Shown one piece after another: positions 1 through 8,326 of a stretch of 64,000 nucleotides of DNA. Both the position numbers and the translations under genes were made by a program. The stretch spans positions 62,001 to 126,000 of the forward strand of contig NZ_JAJAUZ010000013.1 of the NCBI RefSeq assembly GCF_020532645.1, given 5' to 3'. Every line of letters starts with the position of its first letter. The first letter of the stretch is position 1. Below the pieces are notes generated by a model. The model was not told the DNA's origin and did not search any database. It was given only the letters and a program-made list of their open reading frames with translations. The stretch comes from Streptomyces bambusae. Its GTDB lineage: Bacteria > Actinomycetota > Actinomycetes > Streptomycetales > Streptomycetaceae.

Positions 1-494
1 TCGACGTCGTCGGCAACCTGTTCCTGGGCCGCGAGCTGCGCCGCCGCGGCGTGCTCGACGAGGTGGAGATGGAGCGCCGCGCCCGCGAGCTGCTCACCAC
101 CCTGTCGATCCGCATCCCCAGCGTGCGCATCCCGATCGCCTCCCTCTCCGGCGGCCAGCGGCAGACCGTGGCCATCGCCCGCTCGATGCTCGGCGAGCCG
201 AAGCTGGTCATCCTCGACGAGCCCACCGCGGCCCTCGGCGTCGAGCAGACCGCCCAGGTCCTCGACCTGGTCGAGCGGCTCCGCGAGCGCGGCCACGCCG
301 TCATCCTGATCAGCCACAACATGGCCGACGTGAAGGCCGTGGCCGACAAGGTGGCGGTGCTGCGGCTGGGCCGCAACAACGGCGTCTTCAGCGTCGCCGA
401 CACCACGCAGGAAGAGATCATCTCCGCCATCACGGGCGCCACGGACAACGCCGTGACCCGCCGTGCGGCCCGTACCGGGGAGGCTCGCAAGTGA
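1..494 (+). CDS. Carbohydrate ABC transporter ATP-binding protein (XylG/RbsA type), 5' end outside the window
   Basis: This is the C-terminal ~163 residues of an ABC ATPase that energises sugar import at the inner face of the membrane. The open frame runs in from the left edge, so the Walker A motif lies outside the window. Visible motifs are the ABC signature LSGGQRQTVAIAR, Walker B LVILDEPTAAL and the switch His in LISHN. The protein stops about 55 residues after the H-loop, which fits a single nucleotide-binding domain rather than the duplicated RbsA form. Its stop overlaps the GTG of the following permease by 4 bp, so the two are translationally coupled. The family is sure; the substrate (xylose or ribose type) is inferred from the permease. 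Confidence 0.93.
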   Translation, partial: DVVGNLFLGRELRRRGVLDEVEMERRARELLTTLSIRIPSVRIPIASLSGGQRQTVAIARSMLGEPKLVILDEPTAALGVEQTAQVLDLVERLRERGHAVILISHNMADVKAVADKVAVLRLGRNNGVFSVADTTQEEIISAITGATDNAVTRRAARTGEARK

Positions 495-1798
495 GCACCG
501 AACACCACGCCCCAGACCAGCACCACGGCACGGAGGCCGTCGCCGACCTGGCCAACCCCGCCGCCGCGGCGGACGCCATCCCGGTCGTCGACCCCCGCCT
601 CCTCGTCCGCGAGCAGGGCCTGGCCGGCTACGTGAACGAGTTCAAGCGCAAGATGCGCGCCGGCGACCTGGGATCCCTCCCGGTCGTCATCGGCCTCGTC
701 GTCATCTGCGCCATCTTCCAGAGCCTGAACTCCAACTTCCTGTCCGCCGAGAACCTGAACAACATCGGCGTGACGATGGTCGCCACCGGCATGATGGCCG
801 TCGGCATCATCTTCGTCCTGCTGCTCGGCGAGATCGACCTCTCCGTCGGCTCCGTCAGCGGCGTCTCGGGCGCGATCGTCGCCGTCCTGGCCGTCACCCA
901 CGGCGTCAACGAATGGCTGGCCATCCTGGTCGCCCTCGCCTCCGGCGCGGCCATCGGCGCCCTGCACGGCTTCTTCTTCGCCAAGATCGGTGCCCCCGCC
1001 TTCGCCGTCACCCTCTCCGGCCTGCTGTTCTGGTCCGGCTTCATGCTCCAGGTCCTGGGCAGCAACGGCACCATCAACCTCGACTCCGAGGGCGTCGTCG
1101 GCAAGCTCACCACGTACTACTTCAGCGACGTGGCCGCCGCCTACGGCCTGGCCTTCGCCGCCGTCGCGGTCTACTTCGCGAGCGCCTTCCTCGACAGCCG
1201 CCGGCGCACCGCCGCCGGGGTCCCGTCCCGGCCCGTCGGCGAGATCGTGCTGCGCACCGCCCTGCTCGCCGTGGTCGCCTTCGGCGCCGCCGCCGTCTTC
1301 AACCAGTACAAGGGCCTGCCGCTGGCCGTCCTGCTGTTCCTGCTGGTCCTCGTCGGCACCGACTTCCTGCTGCGCCGCACCGCCTTCGGCCGCAAGATCT
1401 TCGCGCTCGGCGGCAGCGTCGAGGCCTCCCGCCGCGCGGGCATCAACGTGGCCGCGATCCGCATCGCGGTGTTCTCGATCGCCGGCACCTTCGCCGCGGT
1501 CGGCGGCCTGTTCTGGGCCTCCAAGATCGCCGCGGCCAACCAGAGCGCCGGCGCCGGCGACCTGCTCATGAACGTGATCGCGGCGGCCGTCATCGGCGGC
1601 ACGAGCCTCTTCGGCGGCCGCGGCCGGACCTGGAACGCCCTGCTCGGTGTCATGGTCATCACGTCCATCCAGTACGGTCTCGCACTGCAGGGCATCGCCA
1701 CGCCGATCCAGTACATGATCACGGGCGCGGTGCTGCTGGCCACCGTGGTGATCGACTCGGTCACCCGCAAGACCCAGAAGACCGCAGGTCGCGCCTAG
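491..1798 (+). CDS. Carbohydrate ABC transporter permease, XylH/RbsC-like (BPD_transp_2)
   Basis: A 435-residue integral membrane subunit of a type II sugar importer. About 60 N-terminal residues are polar and cytoplasmic. Some ten hydrophobic segments follow, from about residue 60 (VVIGLVVICAIF) to residue 425. The family signature LLGEIDLSVGSVSG lies near residues 113-126, and the cytoplasmic loop GGTSLFGGRGRTW, which docks on the ATPase, near residue 370. The GTG start overlaps the ATPase stop in a GTGA arrangement. The polar extension and overall length match actinobacterial XylH proteins, so a xylose-type substrate is likely but not proven. Two GC hairpins follow directly and end the operon. 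Confidence 0.93.
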   Translation: MSTEHHAPDQHHGTEAVADLANPAAAADAIPVVDPRLLVREQGLAGYVNEFKRKMRAGDLGSLPVVIGLVVICAIFQSLNSNFLSAENLNNIGVTMVATGMMAVGIIFVLLLGEIDLSVGSVSGVSGAIVAVLAVTHGVNEWLAILVALASGAAIGALHGFFFAKIGAPAFAVTLSGLLFWSGFMLQVLGSNGTINLDSEGVVGKLTTYYFSDVAAAYGLAFAAVAVYFASAFLDSRRRTAAGVPSRPVGEIVLRTALLAVVAFGAAAVFNQYKGLPLAVLLFLLVLVGTDFLLRRTAFGRKIFALGGSVEASRRAGINVAAIRIAVFSIAGTFAAVGGLFWASKIAAANQSAGAGDLLMNVIAAAVIGGTSLFGGRGRTWNALLGVMVITSIQYGLALQGIATPIQYMITGAVLLATVVIDSVTRKTQKTAGRA

Positions 1799-1807
1799 TG
1801 CGACCGA

Positions 1808-1836
1808 GCCCGGCCGCACGGTCTGTGCGGTCGGGC
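1808..1836 (+). terminator. Hairpin terminator after the sugar transporter operon
   Basis: Arms 1808-1819 and 1825-1836 form a 12-bp stem with one G-T pair and a 5-nt loop, 10 bp after the permease stop. There is no T-tract, as is usual in Streptomyces. Confidence 0.65.
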
Positions 1837-1849
1837 GGTCCGTACGCCC

Positions 1850-1884
1850 GGTGCCCGGTGCCACTCCGCGTGGCGCCGGGCACC
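1850..1884 (+). terminator. Second hairpin, tandem with the previous terminator
   Basis: Arms 1850-1863 and 1871-1884 pair over 14 bp with one wobble and a 7-nt loop. Together with the preceding hairpin it should separate the transporter operon from dxs. Confidence 0.55.
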
Positions 1885-1996
1885 TGTGCGTACGACCACC
1901 CGTTCGTGGCGTGTGACGCCGCGGTGATGTGTACAGGTATGACAATGGGGTGACCCTGCGGGGACCGCCCGATGACCGCCGCCGCGAGCGGAACAT

Positions 1997-2002
1997 TAGA
2001 CT
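1997..2002 (+). promoter_or_regulatory. Candidate -10 element of the dxs promoter (TAGACT)
   Basis: TAGACT fits the TAnnnT consensus of HrdB-type promoters and would put transcription start near 2009, giving a ~28-nt leader with the AAGGAGG at 2025-2031. The -35 region is weak, and no experimental support is visible. Confidence 0.35.
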
Positions 2003-2036
2003 CGACAGACCAGCAAGCAACTGCAAGGAGGCACGG

Positions 2037-3956
2037 GTGCTGCTGACCCGCATCAAGGGACCGCGCGATCTGGACCGGCTCAGCCCGGAGCAGCTGAACC
2101 AGCTGGCCGCGGAGATCAGGTCCTTCCTCGTCGACGCGGTCTCCAAGACCGGCGGGCACCTCGGCCCCAACCTCGGCGTCGTCGAACTCACGATCGCGCT
2201 GCACCGGGTGTTCGAATCGCCCAAGGACAAGGTCCTCTTCGACACCGGTCACCAGGCCTACGTCCACAAGCTGCTCACCGGCCGCCAGGACTTCTCCCGG
2301 CTGCGCTCCAAGGGCGGCCTGTCCGGCTACCCGTCGCGGGCCGAGTCCGAGCACGACGTGATCGAGAACTCGCACGCCTCCACCGTGCTGGGCTGGGCCG
2401 ACGGCCTGGCCAAGGCCAACCAGGTGCTCGGCAGGGCCGACCACCACGTGGCCGCGGTCATCGGCGACGGCGCCCTCACCGGAGGCATGGCCTGGGAGGC
2501 GCTGAACAACATCGCCGCCGCCAAGGACCGCCCGCTCGTCATCGTCGTCAACGACAACGAGCGCTCGTACGGCCCCACCATCGGCGGTCTCGCCGACCAC
2601 CTGGCCACCCTGCGCACCACGGACGGCTACGAGCGCTTCCTGGCCCGCGGCAAGGACATCCTGGAGCGCACCCCCGTCGTCGGGAAGCCGCTCTACGAGA
2701 CCCTGCACGGCGCCAAGAAGGGCCTCAAGGACTTCATCGCCCCGCAGGGCATGTTCGAGGACCTGGGCCTGAAGTACATCGGCCCGATCGACGGCCACGA
2801 CATCGAGGCCCTGGAGTCCGCCCTGACCCGCGCCAAGCGGTTCAGCGGCCCGGTCATCGTGCACTGCCTCACCCAGAAGGGCCGCGGCTACGAGCCGGCC
2901 GTCCAGGACGAGGCGGACCGCTTCCACGCGGTCGGCGTGATCCACCCCGACACCGGCCTGCCGGTGAAGGCCTCCGCCGCCAGCTGGACCTCCGTCTTCG
3001 CCGACGAGATGGTCAAGCTCGGCCACGAGCGCGAGGACATCGTCGCCATCACCGCGGCCATGCTCCACCCGGTCGGCCTCAAGAAGTTCGCGGACACCTT
3101 CCCGGACCGGATCTACGACGTCGGCATCGCCGAGCAGCACGGCGCCACCTCGGCGGCCGGCCTGGCCACCGGCGGCGTCCACCCGGTCTTCGCGGTCTAC
3201 GCGACCTTCCTCAACCGCGCCTTCGACCAGGTCCTGATGGACGTGGCCCTGCACAAGTGCGGCGTCACCTTCGTGCTGGACCGGGCCGGCGTCACCGGCG
3301 ACGACGGGGCCTCCCACAACGGCATGTGGGACATGTCGATCCTCCAGGTGGTGCCCGGCCTGCGGCTGGCCGCCCCGCGCGACGCCGAGCAGCTGCGCGC
3401 GCAGCTCCGCGAGGCCGTCGAGGTCAAGGACGCCCCCACCGTCGTGCGCTACTCCAAGGGCGTCGTCGGCCCGGCCGTCCCGGCCGTCGGCCGGATCGGC
3501 GGCATGGACCTGCTGCGCACCCCGGCCCCCGAGGTCAAGAAGCCGGACGTGCTCCTGGTCTCGGTCGGCGCGCTGGCGCCGATGTGCCTGGAGATCGCCG
3601 ACCTGCTCGACAAGCAGGGCATCTCCACCACGGTGGTCGACCCGCGCTGGGTCAAGCCGGTGGACGAGGCCCTGGCCCCGCTGGCCGAGCGCCACCGGGT
3701 CGTCGTCACCGTCGAGGACAACGGCCGCACCGGCGGCGTCGGCGCGGCCGTCTCGCAGGCCCTGCGCGACGCCGGCGTGGACGTTCCGCTGCGCGACTTC
3801 GGCATCCCGCAGCGCTTCCTCGACCACGCGCTCCGCAAGGAGATCCTGGCCGAGATCGGCCTGACGGCTCCGGACATCGCCCGGCAGGTCACCGGCCTGG
3901 TGGCCAAGCTGGACGGGCGTTTCGACAGCGAGCCGGCGGAAGTCGCCCGCGACTGA
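2037..3956 (+). CDS. dxs: 1-deoxy-D-xylulose-5-phosphate synthase
   Basis: This enzyme condenses pyruvate with glyceraldehyde 3-phosphate using thiamine diphosphate, the first step of the MEP isoprenoid pathway in the cytosol. The GTG at 2037 is preferred because a near-perfect AAGGAGG (2025-2031) lies 5 nt upstream and the protein then begins [14 protein letters not shown], typical of Streptomyces Dxs. It has 639 residues, the usual length. The conserved DTGHQAY lies near residue 64, the diphosphate-binding motif GDGALTGG at 143-150, and the second (pyrimidine) domain contains [10 protein letters not shown] with the catalytic Glu. The gene has its own promoter and lies 238 bp after the sugar transporter. 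No terpene synthase is visible in the window. Identification is firm. Confidence 0.98.
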   Translation: MLLTRIKGPRDLDRLSPEQLNQLAAEIRSFLVDAVSKTGGHLGPNLGVVELTIALHRVFESPKDKVLFDTGHQAYVHKLLTGRQDFSRLRSKGGLSGYPSRAESEHDVIENSHASTVLGWADGLAKANQVLGRADHHVAAVIGDGALTGGMAWEALNNIAAAKDRPLVIVVNDNERSYGPTIGGLADHLATLRTTDGYERFLARGKDILERTPVVGKPLYETLHGAKKGLKDFIAPQGMFEDLGLKYIGPIDGHDIEALESALTRAKRFSGPVIVHCLTQKGRGYEPAVQDEADRFHAVGVIHPDTGLPVKASAASWTSVFADEMVKLGHEREDIVAITAAMLHPVGLKKFADTFPDRIYDVGIAEQHGATSAAGLATGGVHPVFAVYATFLNRAFDQVLMDVALHKCGVTFVLDRAGVTGDDGASHNGMWDMSILQVVPGLRLAAPRDAEQLRAQLREAVEVKDAPTVVRYSKGVVGPAVPAVGRIGGMDLLRTPAPEVKKPDVLLVSVGALAPMCLEIADLLDKQGISTTVVDPRWVKPVDEALAPLAERHRVVVTVEDNGRTGGVGAAVSQALRDAGVDVPLRDFGIPQRFLDHALRKEILAEIGLTAPDIARQVTGLVAKLDGRFDSEPAEVARD

Positions 3957-3977
3957 CGCGGCAGCCGGACACGGCGG

Positions 3978-3996
3978 CGATCACTCGCAGTGATCG
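3978..3996. repeat. Small perfect inverted repeat between dxs and the permease gene
   Basis: Arms CGATCACT and AGTGATCG (8 bp, 3-nt loop) lie 21 bp after dxs and about 90 bp before the next start. It could be a short terminator or an operator for the amino-acid permease. The rest of the 126-bp gap shows only the GGAGG at 4071-4075. Confidence 0.4.
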
Positions 3997-4082
3997 TTCG
4001 CGTTGCACGTCCCGGGCCGGTCGGGTCACCCTGGAGGGGTGGTCCGACCGGCCCATTCGCGTGACAGCGTGGAGGTATTCCG

Positions 4083-5654
4083 GTGAGCACATCGCAGGAC
4101 GCGGGGCCGGGACGCCCCGGCAAGGTCTCGGGACCGTTCCGCACGAAGACGGTGGAGCAGTCGATCCGCGACACCGAAGAGCCGGAGCACGCGCTCAAGA
4201 AGTCGCTCTCGGCCTGGGACCTGACGGTCTTCGGCGTCGGTGTGATCATCGGCACCGGCATCTTCGTGCTGACGGGAAAGGTCGCCAAGGAGACGGCGGG
4301 ACCCGCCACGGCGCTGGCCTTCGTGGCCGCCGGCGTGGTGTGCGCCCTGGCCGCCCTCTGCTACGCCGAGTTCGCCTCGACCGTTCCGGTCGCGGGCTCG
4401 GCGTACACGTTCTCGTACGCCTCGATCGGCGAGCTGCCGGCGTGGATCATCGGCTGGGACCTGGTGCTGGAGTTCGCGCTCGGCACCGCGGTGGTCGCGG
4501 TCGGCTGGTCCGGCTACGTACGCTCGCTCATGGACAACGCGGGCATCCATCTGCCGGTGTCACTCCAGGGCCCGGACGTCGAAGGCGGCACCTTCGACCT
4601 GCTGGCCTTCATCCTGGTCCTGGTGCTGACGGCGATCCTGGTCGTCGGCGTGAAGCTGTCGGCCCGCATCACGGCCCTGGTGGTGGCCATCAAGGTGACG
4701 GTGGTGCTCATCGTCATCATCGCCGGCCTGTTCTTCATCACCGGCAGCAACTACTCGCCGTTCATCCCGAAGGCGCAGCCGCAGGAGGGCGGCTCGGGGC
4801 TCGACGCACCCCTGGTGCAGCTGATCTTCGGCTACGAGCCCACGAACTTCGGCATCATGGGCATCTTCACCGCCGCCTCCGTCGTGTTCTTCGCCTTCAT
4901 CGGCTTCGACGTGGTGGCCACCGCGGCCGAGGAGACCAAGCACCCGCAGAAGGACATGCCGCGCGGCATCCTCGGCTCGCTGCTGATCTGCACCGTGCTG
5001 TACGTGGCGGTGTCCCTGGTGGTCACCGGCATGCAGCACTACTCGAACCTGTCGACGAGCGCCCCGCTCGCCGACGCCTTCAAGGACGCCGGCCATCCCG
5101 TGTACGGCGGCATCATCAGCTTCGGTGCGGCCGTCGGCCTGACCACGGTCTGCATGATCCTGCTGCTGGGCCAGACCCGGGTGTTCTTCGCGATGAGCCG
5201 GGACGGTCTGCTGCCGCGGTTCTTCTCGGTGACCCACCCCAAGTACCGCACCCCGTACCGCCCGACCATCCTGCTCGGCGTGGTCATCGCGATCGTGTCC
5301 GGCTTCACCAGCATCAACGAGCTGGCGACCCTGGTGAACATCGGCACGCTGTTCGCCTTCGTCGTGGTCGCGCTCGGCGTGATCATCCTGCGCCGCACCC
5401 GGCCCGACCTGCACCGCTCCTTCCGCACCCCGCTGGTGCCGCTGATCCCGATCCTGTCGATCGCGGCCTCGGTCTGGCTGATGCTGAACCTGCCGGCCGA
5501 GACCTGGGTGCGGTTCGGCATCTGGATGGTGATCGGCATCGCCGTCTACTTCCTGTACGGGCAGTCCCACAGCAGGCTGGGCAAGGGTCTGGAACGGGCC
5601 CCCGCACCCGATGCCTCCGACGAACCCACCGAGCCGCCGATGACGACCCGCTGA
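4083..5654 (+). CDS. APC-family cationic amino-acid permease
   Basis: A 523-residue, 12-helix secondary transporter of the amino acid-polyamine-organocation superfamily, probably importing basic or other amino acids across the cell membrane. The first membrane segment carries the family's GVGVIIGTGIFVLTG glycine motif (about residues 51-65), after a ~45-residue polar N-terminus. The region DVVATAAEETKHPQKDMPRG (about 279-298) is the conserved loop between helices in CAT/YfnA-type carriers. The GTG start has GGAGG 7 nt upstream. The C-terminus is short and hydrophilic. The family is secure; the substrate is not visible from sequence. The gene ends at a strong bidirectional hairpin shared with the convergent LCP gene. 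Confidence 0.93.
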   Translation: MSTSQDAGPGRPGKVSGPFRTKTVEQSIRDTEEPEHALKKSLSAWDLTVFGVGVIIGTGIFVLTGKVAKETAGPATALAFVAAGVVCALAALCYAEFASTVPVAGSAYTFSYASIGELPAWIIGWDLVLEFALGTAVVAVGWSGYVRSLMDNAGIHLPVSLQGPDVEGGTFDLLAFILVLVLTAILVVGVKLSARITALVVAIKVTVVLIVIIAGLFFITGSNYSPFIPKAQPQEGGSGLDAPLVQLIFGYEPTNFGIMGIFTAASVVFFAFIGFDVVATAAEETKHPQKDMPRGILGSLLICTVLYVAVSLVVTGMQHYSNLSTSAPLADAFKDAGHPVYGGIISFGAAVGLTTVCMILLLGQTRVFFAMSRDGLLPRFFSVTHPKYRTPYRPTILLGVVIAIVSGFTSINELATLVNIGTLFAFVVVALGVIILRRTRPDLHRSFRTPLVPLIPILSIAASVWLMLNLPAETWVRFGIWMVIGIAVYFLYGQSHSRLGKGLERAPAPDASDEPTEPPMTTR

Positions 5655-5686
5655 ACGTGCCGTCCGTCCGCGGGCGCACACACCGG

Positions 5687-5729
5687 CGGCCCCGGGCCGC
5701 CCGCCGAGGAGGCGGGCGGCCCGGGGCCG
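5687..5729. terminator. Bidirectional terminator, 19-bp perfect stem
   Basis: Arms 5687-5705 and 5711-5729 are perfectly complementary with a 5-nt GAGGA loop. The hairpin sits between convergent genes ending at 5654 (+) and 5753 (-). Confidence 0.85.
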
Positions 5730-5752
5730 TCTGCGGTGCGGGTCCGGCCGGC

Positions 5753-6820
5753 TCAGCCGCCGGTGGCGGGGGACTTCTTCGCGGCCGCCGGGATGGCGGT
5801 GTCGTTGCGGATGGCCTCCCACAGCTGGTCCGCCTGCGGCTGGGCCGCGACCACGCGGTTCTTGTCCACCTTGTCGTACTCCACCGGGAGCATGATCGTC
5901 TCCATGGTGTTCGCGTCCACGCCCTTCATGCTCTTGGCGAAGTCGGCGAGGGCGGTCAGCGAGCCCAGCTCGGAGTCGGTGGTCAGCGACTTGGTGCCGG
6001 CGTCGGCCAGCTTGTACAGGCGCGTGGGGTTCCCGAAGGCGTTCTGGTTCTTGATCTCGGTGAGCATCGCCAGCATGAACTGCTGCTGGAGGCCGATGCG
6101 GCCGAGGTCGCTGCCGTCCTTGTAGCCGTAGCGGGTACGGACGAACTTGAGGGAGTCGGTGCCGTCGAGCTTGTGGGTGCCGGGCTCCAGCCGGAGGCCG
6201 CCCTTGCCGCCGTTGATGGGCTCGTCGATGGTGACGTTCACCCCGCCGAGCGCGTCCACCAGGCCCTTGAAGCCTGCGAAGTCCACCTCGACGAAGTGGT
6301 CGATGCGCACGTTCGACATCTGCTCGACGGTGTTCACCACACAGGCCGGACCGGCCACCGTGTAGATCGAGTTGAACATGACGCGCTTCTTGGACGGCAG
6401 CGTCGAGCCGTCCTCCTTGCGGCACTCGGGCCGGGTCACCAGGGTGTCGCGGGGGATGCTCACCGCGGTCGCCTTGGCGCGGCCCTCGGGTATGTGCATC
6501 AGCATCGCGGTGTCGGAGCGGGCGGTGCCGCCGACGTCGCCGTGGTCCAGCTCGGCGTTGGCGCCGCTGCGCGAGTCGGAGCCGAGCACCAGGATGTTCT
6601 GGGCGCCGGTCGCCACCTTCGCCGGCCGGTTGTCGCCGATCGCCTTGTCCAGGTCGACGCTGTCGAGGTTGCCGTTGAGGTGGCTGAACAGCCACCAGCC
6701 GGCGCCCGCGACGACCACGACGAGGACGCCGAGCGACACCAGCGCGATCGTCAGCGCGCGCCGGGCACGGCTCTTCGGCGCCTTCCTGCGTCGCCGGGAG
6801 GTGCCGGTCTGCTCTGTCAT
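5753..6820 (-). CDS. LytR-CpsA-Psr (LCP) family cell-wall glycopolymer ligase
   Basis: A 355-residue type II membrane protein. LCP enzymes transfer lipid-linked wall glycopolymers onto peptidoglycan outside the membrane. A very basic cytosolic start (RRRRKAPKSRARR) is followed by one transmembrane helix (about residues 25-47) and an extracytoplasmic LCP domain (about 75-300). The conserved features are ILVLGSDSR, RSDTAMLMHI, VSIPRDT, FVEVDFAGFKGLVDALGGV and FVRTRYG, which hold the Asp and Arg residues that bind the pyrophosphate lipid. There is no C-terminal LytR_C domain. It lies close to the teichoic-acid-like synthesis operon at 8.3-15.1 kb, so its likely substrate is that polymer (inference from context). 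Confidence 0.94.
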   Translation of the reverse strand: MTEQTGTSRRRRKAPKSRARRALTIALVSLGVLVVVVAGAGWWLFSHLNGNLDSVDLDKAIGDNRPAKVATGAQNILVLGSDSRSGANAELDHGDVGGTARSDTAMLMHIPEGRAKATAVSIPRDTLVTRPECRKEDGSTLPSKKRVMFNSIYTVAGPACVVNTVEQMSNVRIDHFVEVDFAGFKGLVDALGGVNVTIDEPINGGKGGLRLEPGTHKLDGTDSLKFVRTRYGYKDGSDLGRIGLQQQFMLAMLTEIKNQNAFGNPTRLYKLADAGTKSLTTDSELGSLTALADFAKSMKGVDANTMETIMLPVEYDKVDKNRVVAAQPQADQLWEAIRNDTAIPAAAKKSPATGG

Positions 6821-7058
6821 GGCTCGTCGGGCCCTTCCGTCGGGACGCTAGGGTGGCGTGCGAGCGACGGGGGCCTGATGTGAACCTGCCCAGCCGTCGA
6901 TTCAAGGATGGTGTGAATAATAGACAGACTTTCGAGGCGTTCGAGAGGCGAGGTCTTCGGGGGCTTTCCCATCGGGGCGTGACAGTGGGCAGAGGGCGAA
7001 CGGCCGGTACGACGCGACCGGTCCGCGTGACAGGAACAACGGAAAGGCAGCGGTCGCT
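6821..7058. other. Divergent promoter region between the LCP gene and the propeller-like gene
   Basis: This 238-bp gap serves two divergent genes. An AT-rich island at about 6912-6925 (GTGTGAATAATAGACA) stands out from the GC background. On the minus strand it reads as a TATTAT -10-like hexamer that could drive the LCP gene. GGAAAGG at 7041-7047 is the likely ribosome binding site of the plus-strand gene. No credible small gene is seen. Confidence 0.4.
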
Positions 7059-8198
7059 GTGATCCGTGGCAGGGGCGGCAACAGGGCCGCGGTCTCCACA
7101 TCCGGGACGGAAGCCGCCGCGGGCGGTCACGCCCCCGCGCCGCTCGGCCCTGCCGGGAAATGGCTGTTCAAGGCCGGGGACGGCCGCCTGACGGCCTACG
7201 CCGCCACTCCCGAGGCCCTGGTCCGCTGGACCGAGGGCGCGGCTCCGGGGGACCCGTGGAGCGGTCCCGAGCCCCTCGACGTGCCGGGCTGGACCGGCAC
7301 CGTCGCCATGGCTCAAAACCGCGAGGGATATGTCCACTTCGTGGCTTTGCGGTACCCGCCCGGCGGCGAGGGCGAACCCGAGCCGGCCTTCGCCACCCAG
7401 TTCCAGTCCGGCCGCGCCCTCACCGACTGGCACGGCCTCGGTGCCCCCGGCGTACGCGGCGGCCCGGCCGGCGACCGGATCGCCGGCCCGCCCCGGATCG
7501 CCGTCAACCAGCGCTCCGGCTCCGTGCACGTCCTCGTCCCGCTCCGCCAGGGCGGCATAGTCCGGCGCAGCCGCAACTCCGAAGGCGCCTGGGGCAGCTG
7601 GAAGCAGGTCACCCCCGAGACCTACGGCGGCGAACTCGCGGCCGTGATGCCCGCCGGCGCCCCGCTGGAACTCCTCGCCTTCGGCCCCGCCGGCATCGAC
7701 CGCTGGAGCGGCGCCGGACAGGGCCGCTTCGCCCTCGCCGACCGCATCGGCACCCCCGTGGTCCCCGGCACCCCCGCCGTCTGCGAGACCGGCCGCGGCC
7801 GGGCCACGTACTTCTGGCGCTATCCGGGCGACGGCTCCCTCGTCGCCTGGCGGGCCCCCCACCGCGAGGTCCAGGGCGGGCTGATGGCCCTCGGCGGGGC
7901 CGGCGGCCACGGCCCGGTCGGCGTCGGCCGCGCCGTCATCGGCGGCTACGACTGCACCGTCCTCGCGCAGAACGGCGCCCAGGGCGGCATCGAACTCACC
8001 GCGTACGTCACGGAGAACGAGGGCTACGGCACCTGGTGGGCCTCCCTCGGCGGCCAGGGCCTGCGCAACCCCCAGCCGGCCGTGGACGCCGCCGGACGCC
8101 TCGTCGTCGGCGCCTTCGACCGCGCCGGCAACCTCGCCCTCGCCCGCCAGGACCCCGGCCAGGAGGGCCTCGCCTTCGGCCCCTGGCGCGCGGCCTGA
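7059..8198 (+). CDS. Conserved hypothetical protein, probable beta-propeller (PLL/tectonin-like)
   Basis: I do not recognise a named family. The 379-residue protein has no signal peptide or membrane helix. After a ~35-residue Ala/Gly-rich start it consists of recurrent ~45-50-residue units with beta-strand character. The units carry motifs such as KWLFKAGDGRLTAYA, YVHFVALRY, SVHVLVPLRQ, GAWGSWKQV and YGTWWASLGG, with G-x-W pairs at regular spacing. This pattern is typical of propellers with a sugar-binding or structural role. The GTG start has GGAAAGG about 11 nt upstream. It lies between the LCP ligase and the wall glycopolymer operon, which hints at an envelope-related role. Function is unknown and the fold is inferred only from the repeats. 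Confidence 0.8.
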   Translation: MIRGRGGNRAAVSTSGTEAAAGGHAPAPLGPAGKWLFKAGDGRLTAYAATPEALVRWTEGAAPGDPWSGPEPLDVPGWTGTVAMAQNREGYVHFVALRYPPGGEGEPEPAFATQFQSGRALTDWHGLGAPGVRGGPAGDRIAGPPRIAVNQRSGSVHVLVPLRQGGIVRRSRNSEGAWGSWKQVTPETYGGELAAVMPAGAPLELLAFGPAGIDRWSGAGQGRFALADRIGTPVVPGTPAVCETGRGRATYFWRYPGDGSLVAWRAPHREVQGGLMALGGAGGHGPVGVGRAVIGGYDCTVLAQNGAQGGIELTAYVTENEGYGTWWASLGGQGLRNPQPAVDAAGRLVVGAFDRAGNLALARQDPGQEGLAFGPWRAA

Positions 8199-8232
8199 GA
8201 CAGCGGCCCGGGCGGGAGCCCGGGCCGCTGTC
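8199..8232 (+). terminator. Terminator of the propeller-like gene, 15-bp perfect stem
   Basis: Arms 8199-8213 and 8218-8232 pair perfectly around a GGGA loop, starting at the stop codon. Confidence 0.75.
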
Positions 8233-8254
8233 CCGCCGCCCCCGCGGCACGACG

Positions 8255-8301
8255 GAGCCCGGCACGGCGGGCCGGACGAACCGGCCCGCCGTGCCGGGCT
8301 C
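8255..8301 (-). terminator. Terminator of the glycosyltransferase operon, 21-bp stem
   Basis: Arms 8255-8275 and 8281-8301 are perfectly complementary with a 5-nt ACGAA loop. It is the second hairpin between the convergent genes and lies 26 bp past the end of the minus-strand glycosyltransferase gene. Confidence 0.8.
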
Positions 8302-8326
8302 TTCTGCTGCTCCCGTGCGCTCCCGC

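Noticed and set aside
1929..2036. N-terminal extension of dxs from 1929
   Set aside because: The extension is Arg-rich, not seen in other Dxs proteins, and includes the ribosome binding site and -10 element that precede GTG 2037.
3257..6883. Very long open frame on the plus strand across dxs, the permease and the LCP gene
   Set aside because: Arg/Pro/Gly-rich translation with no domain, lying out of frame with recognisable genes; typical of high-GC DNA where stop codons are rare.
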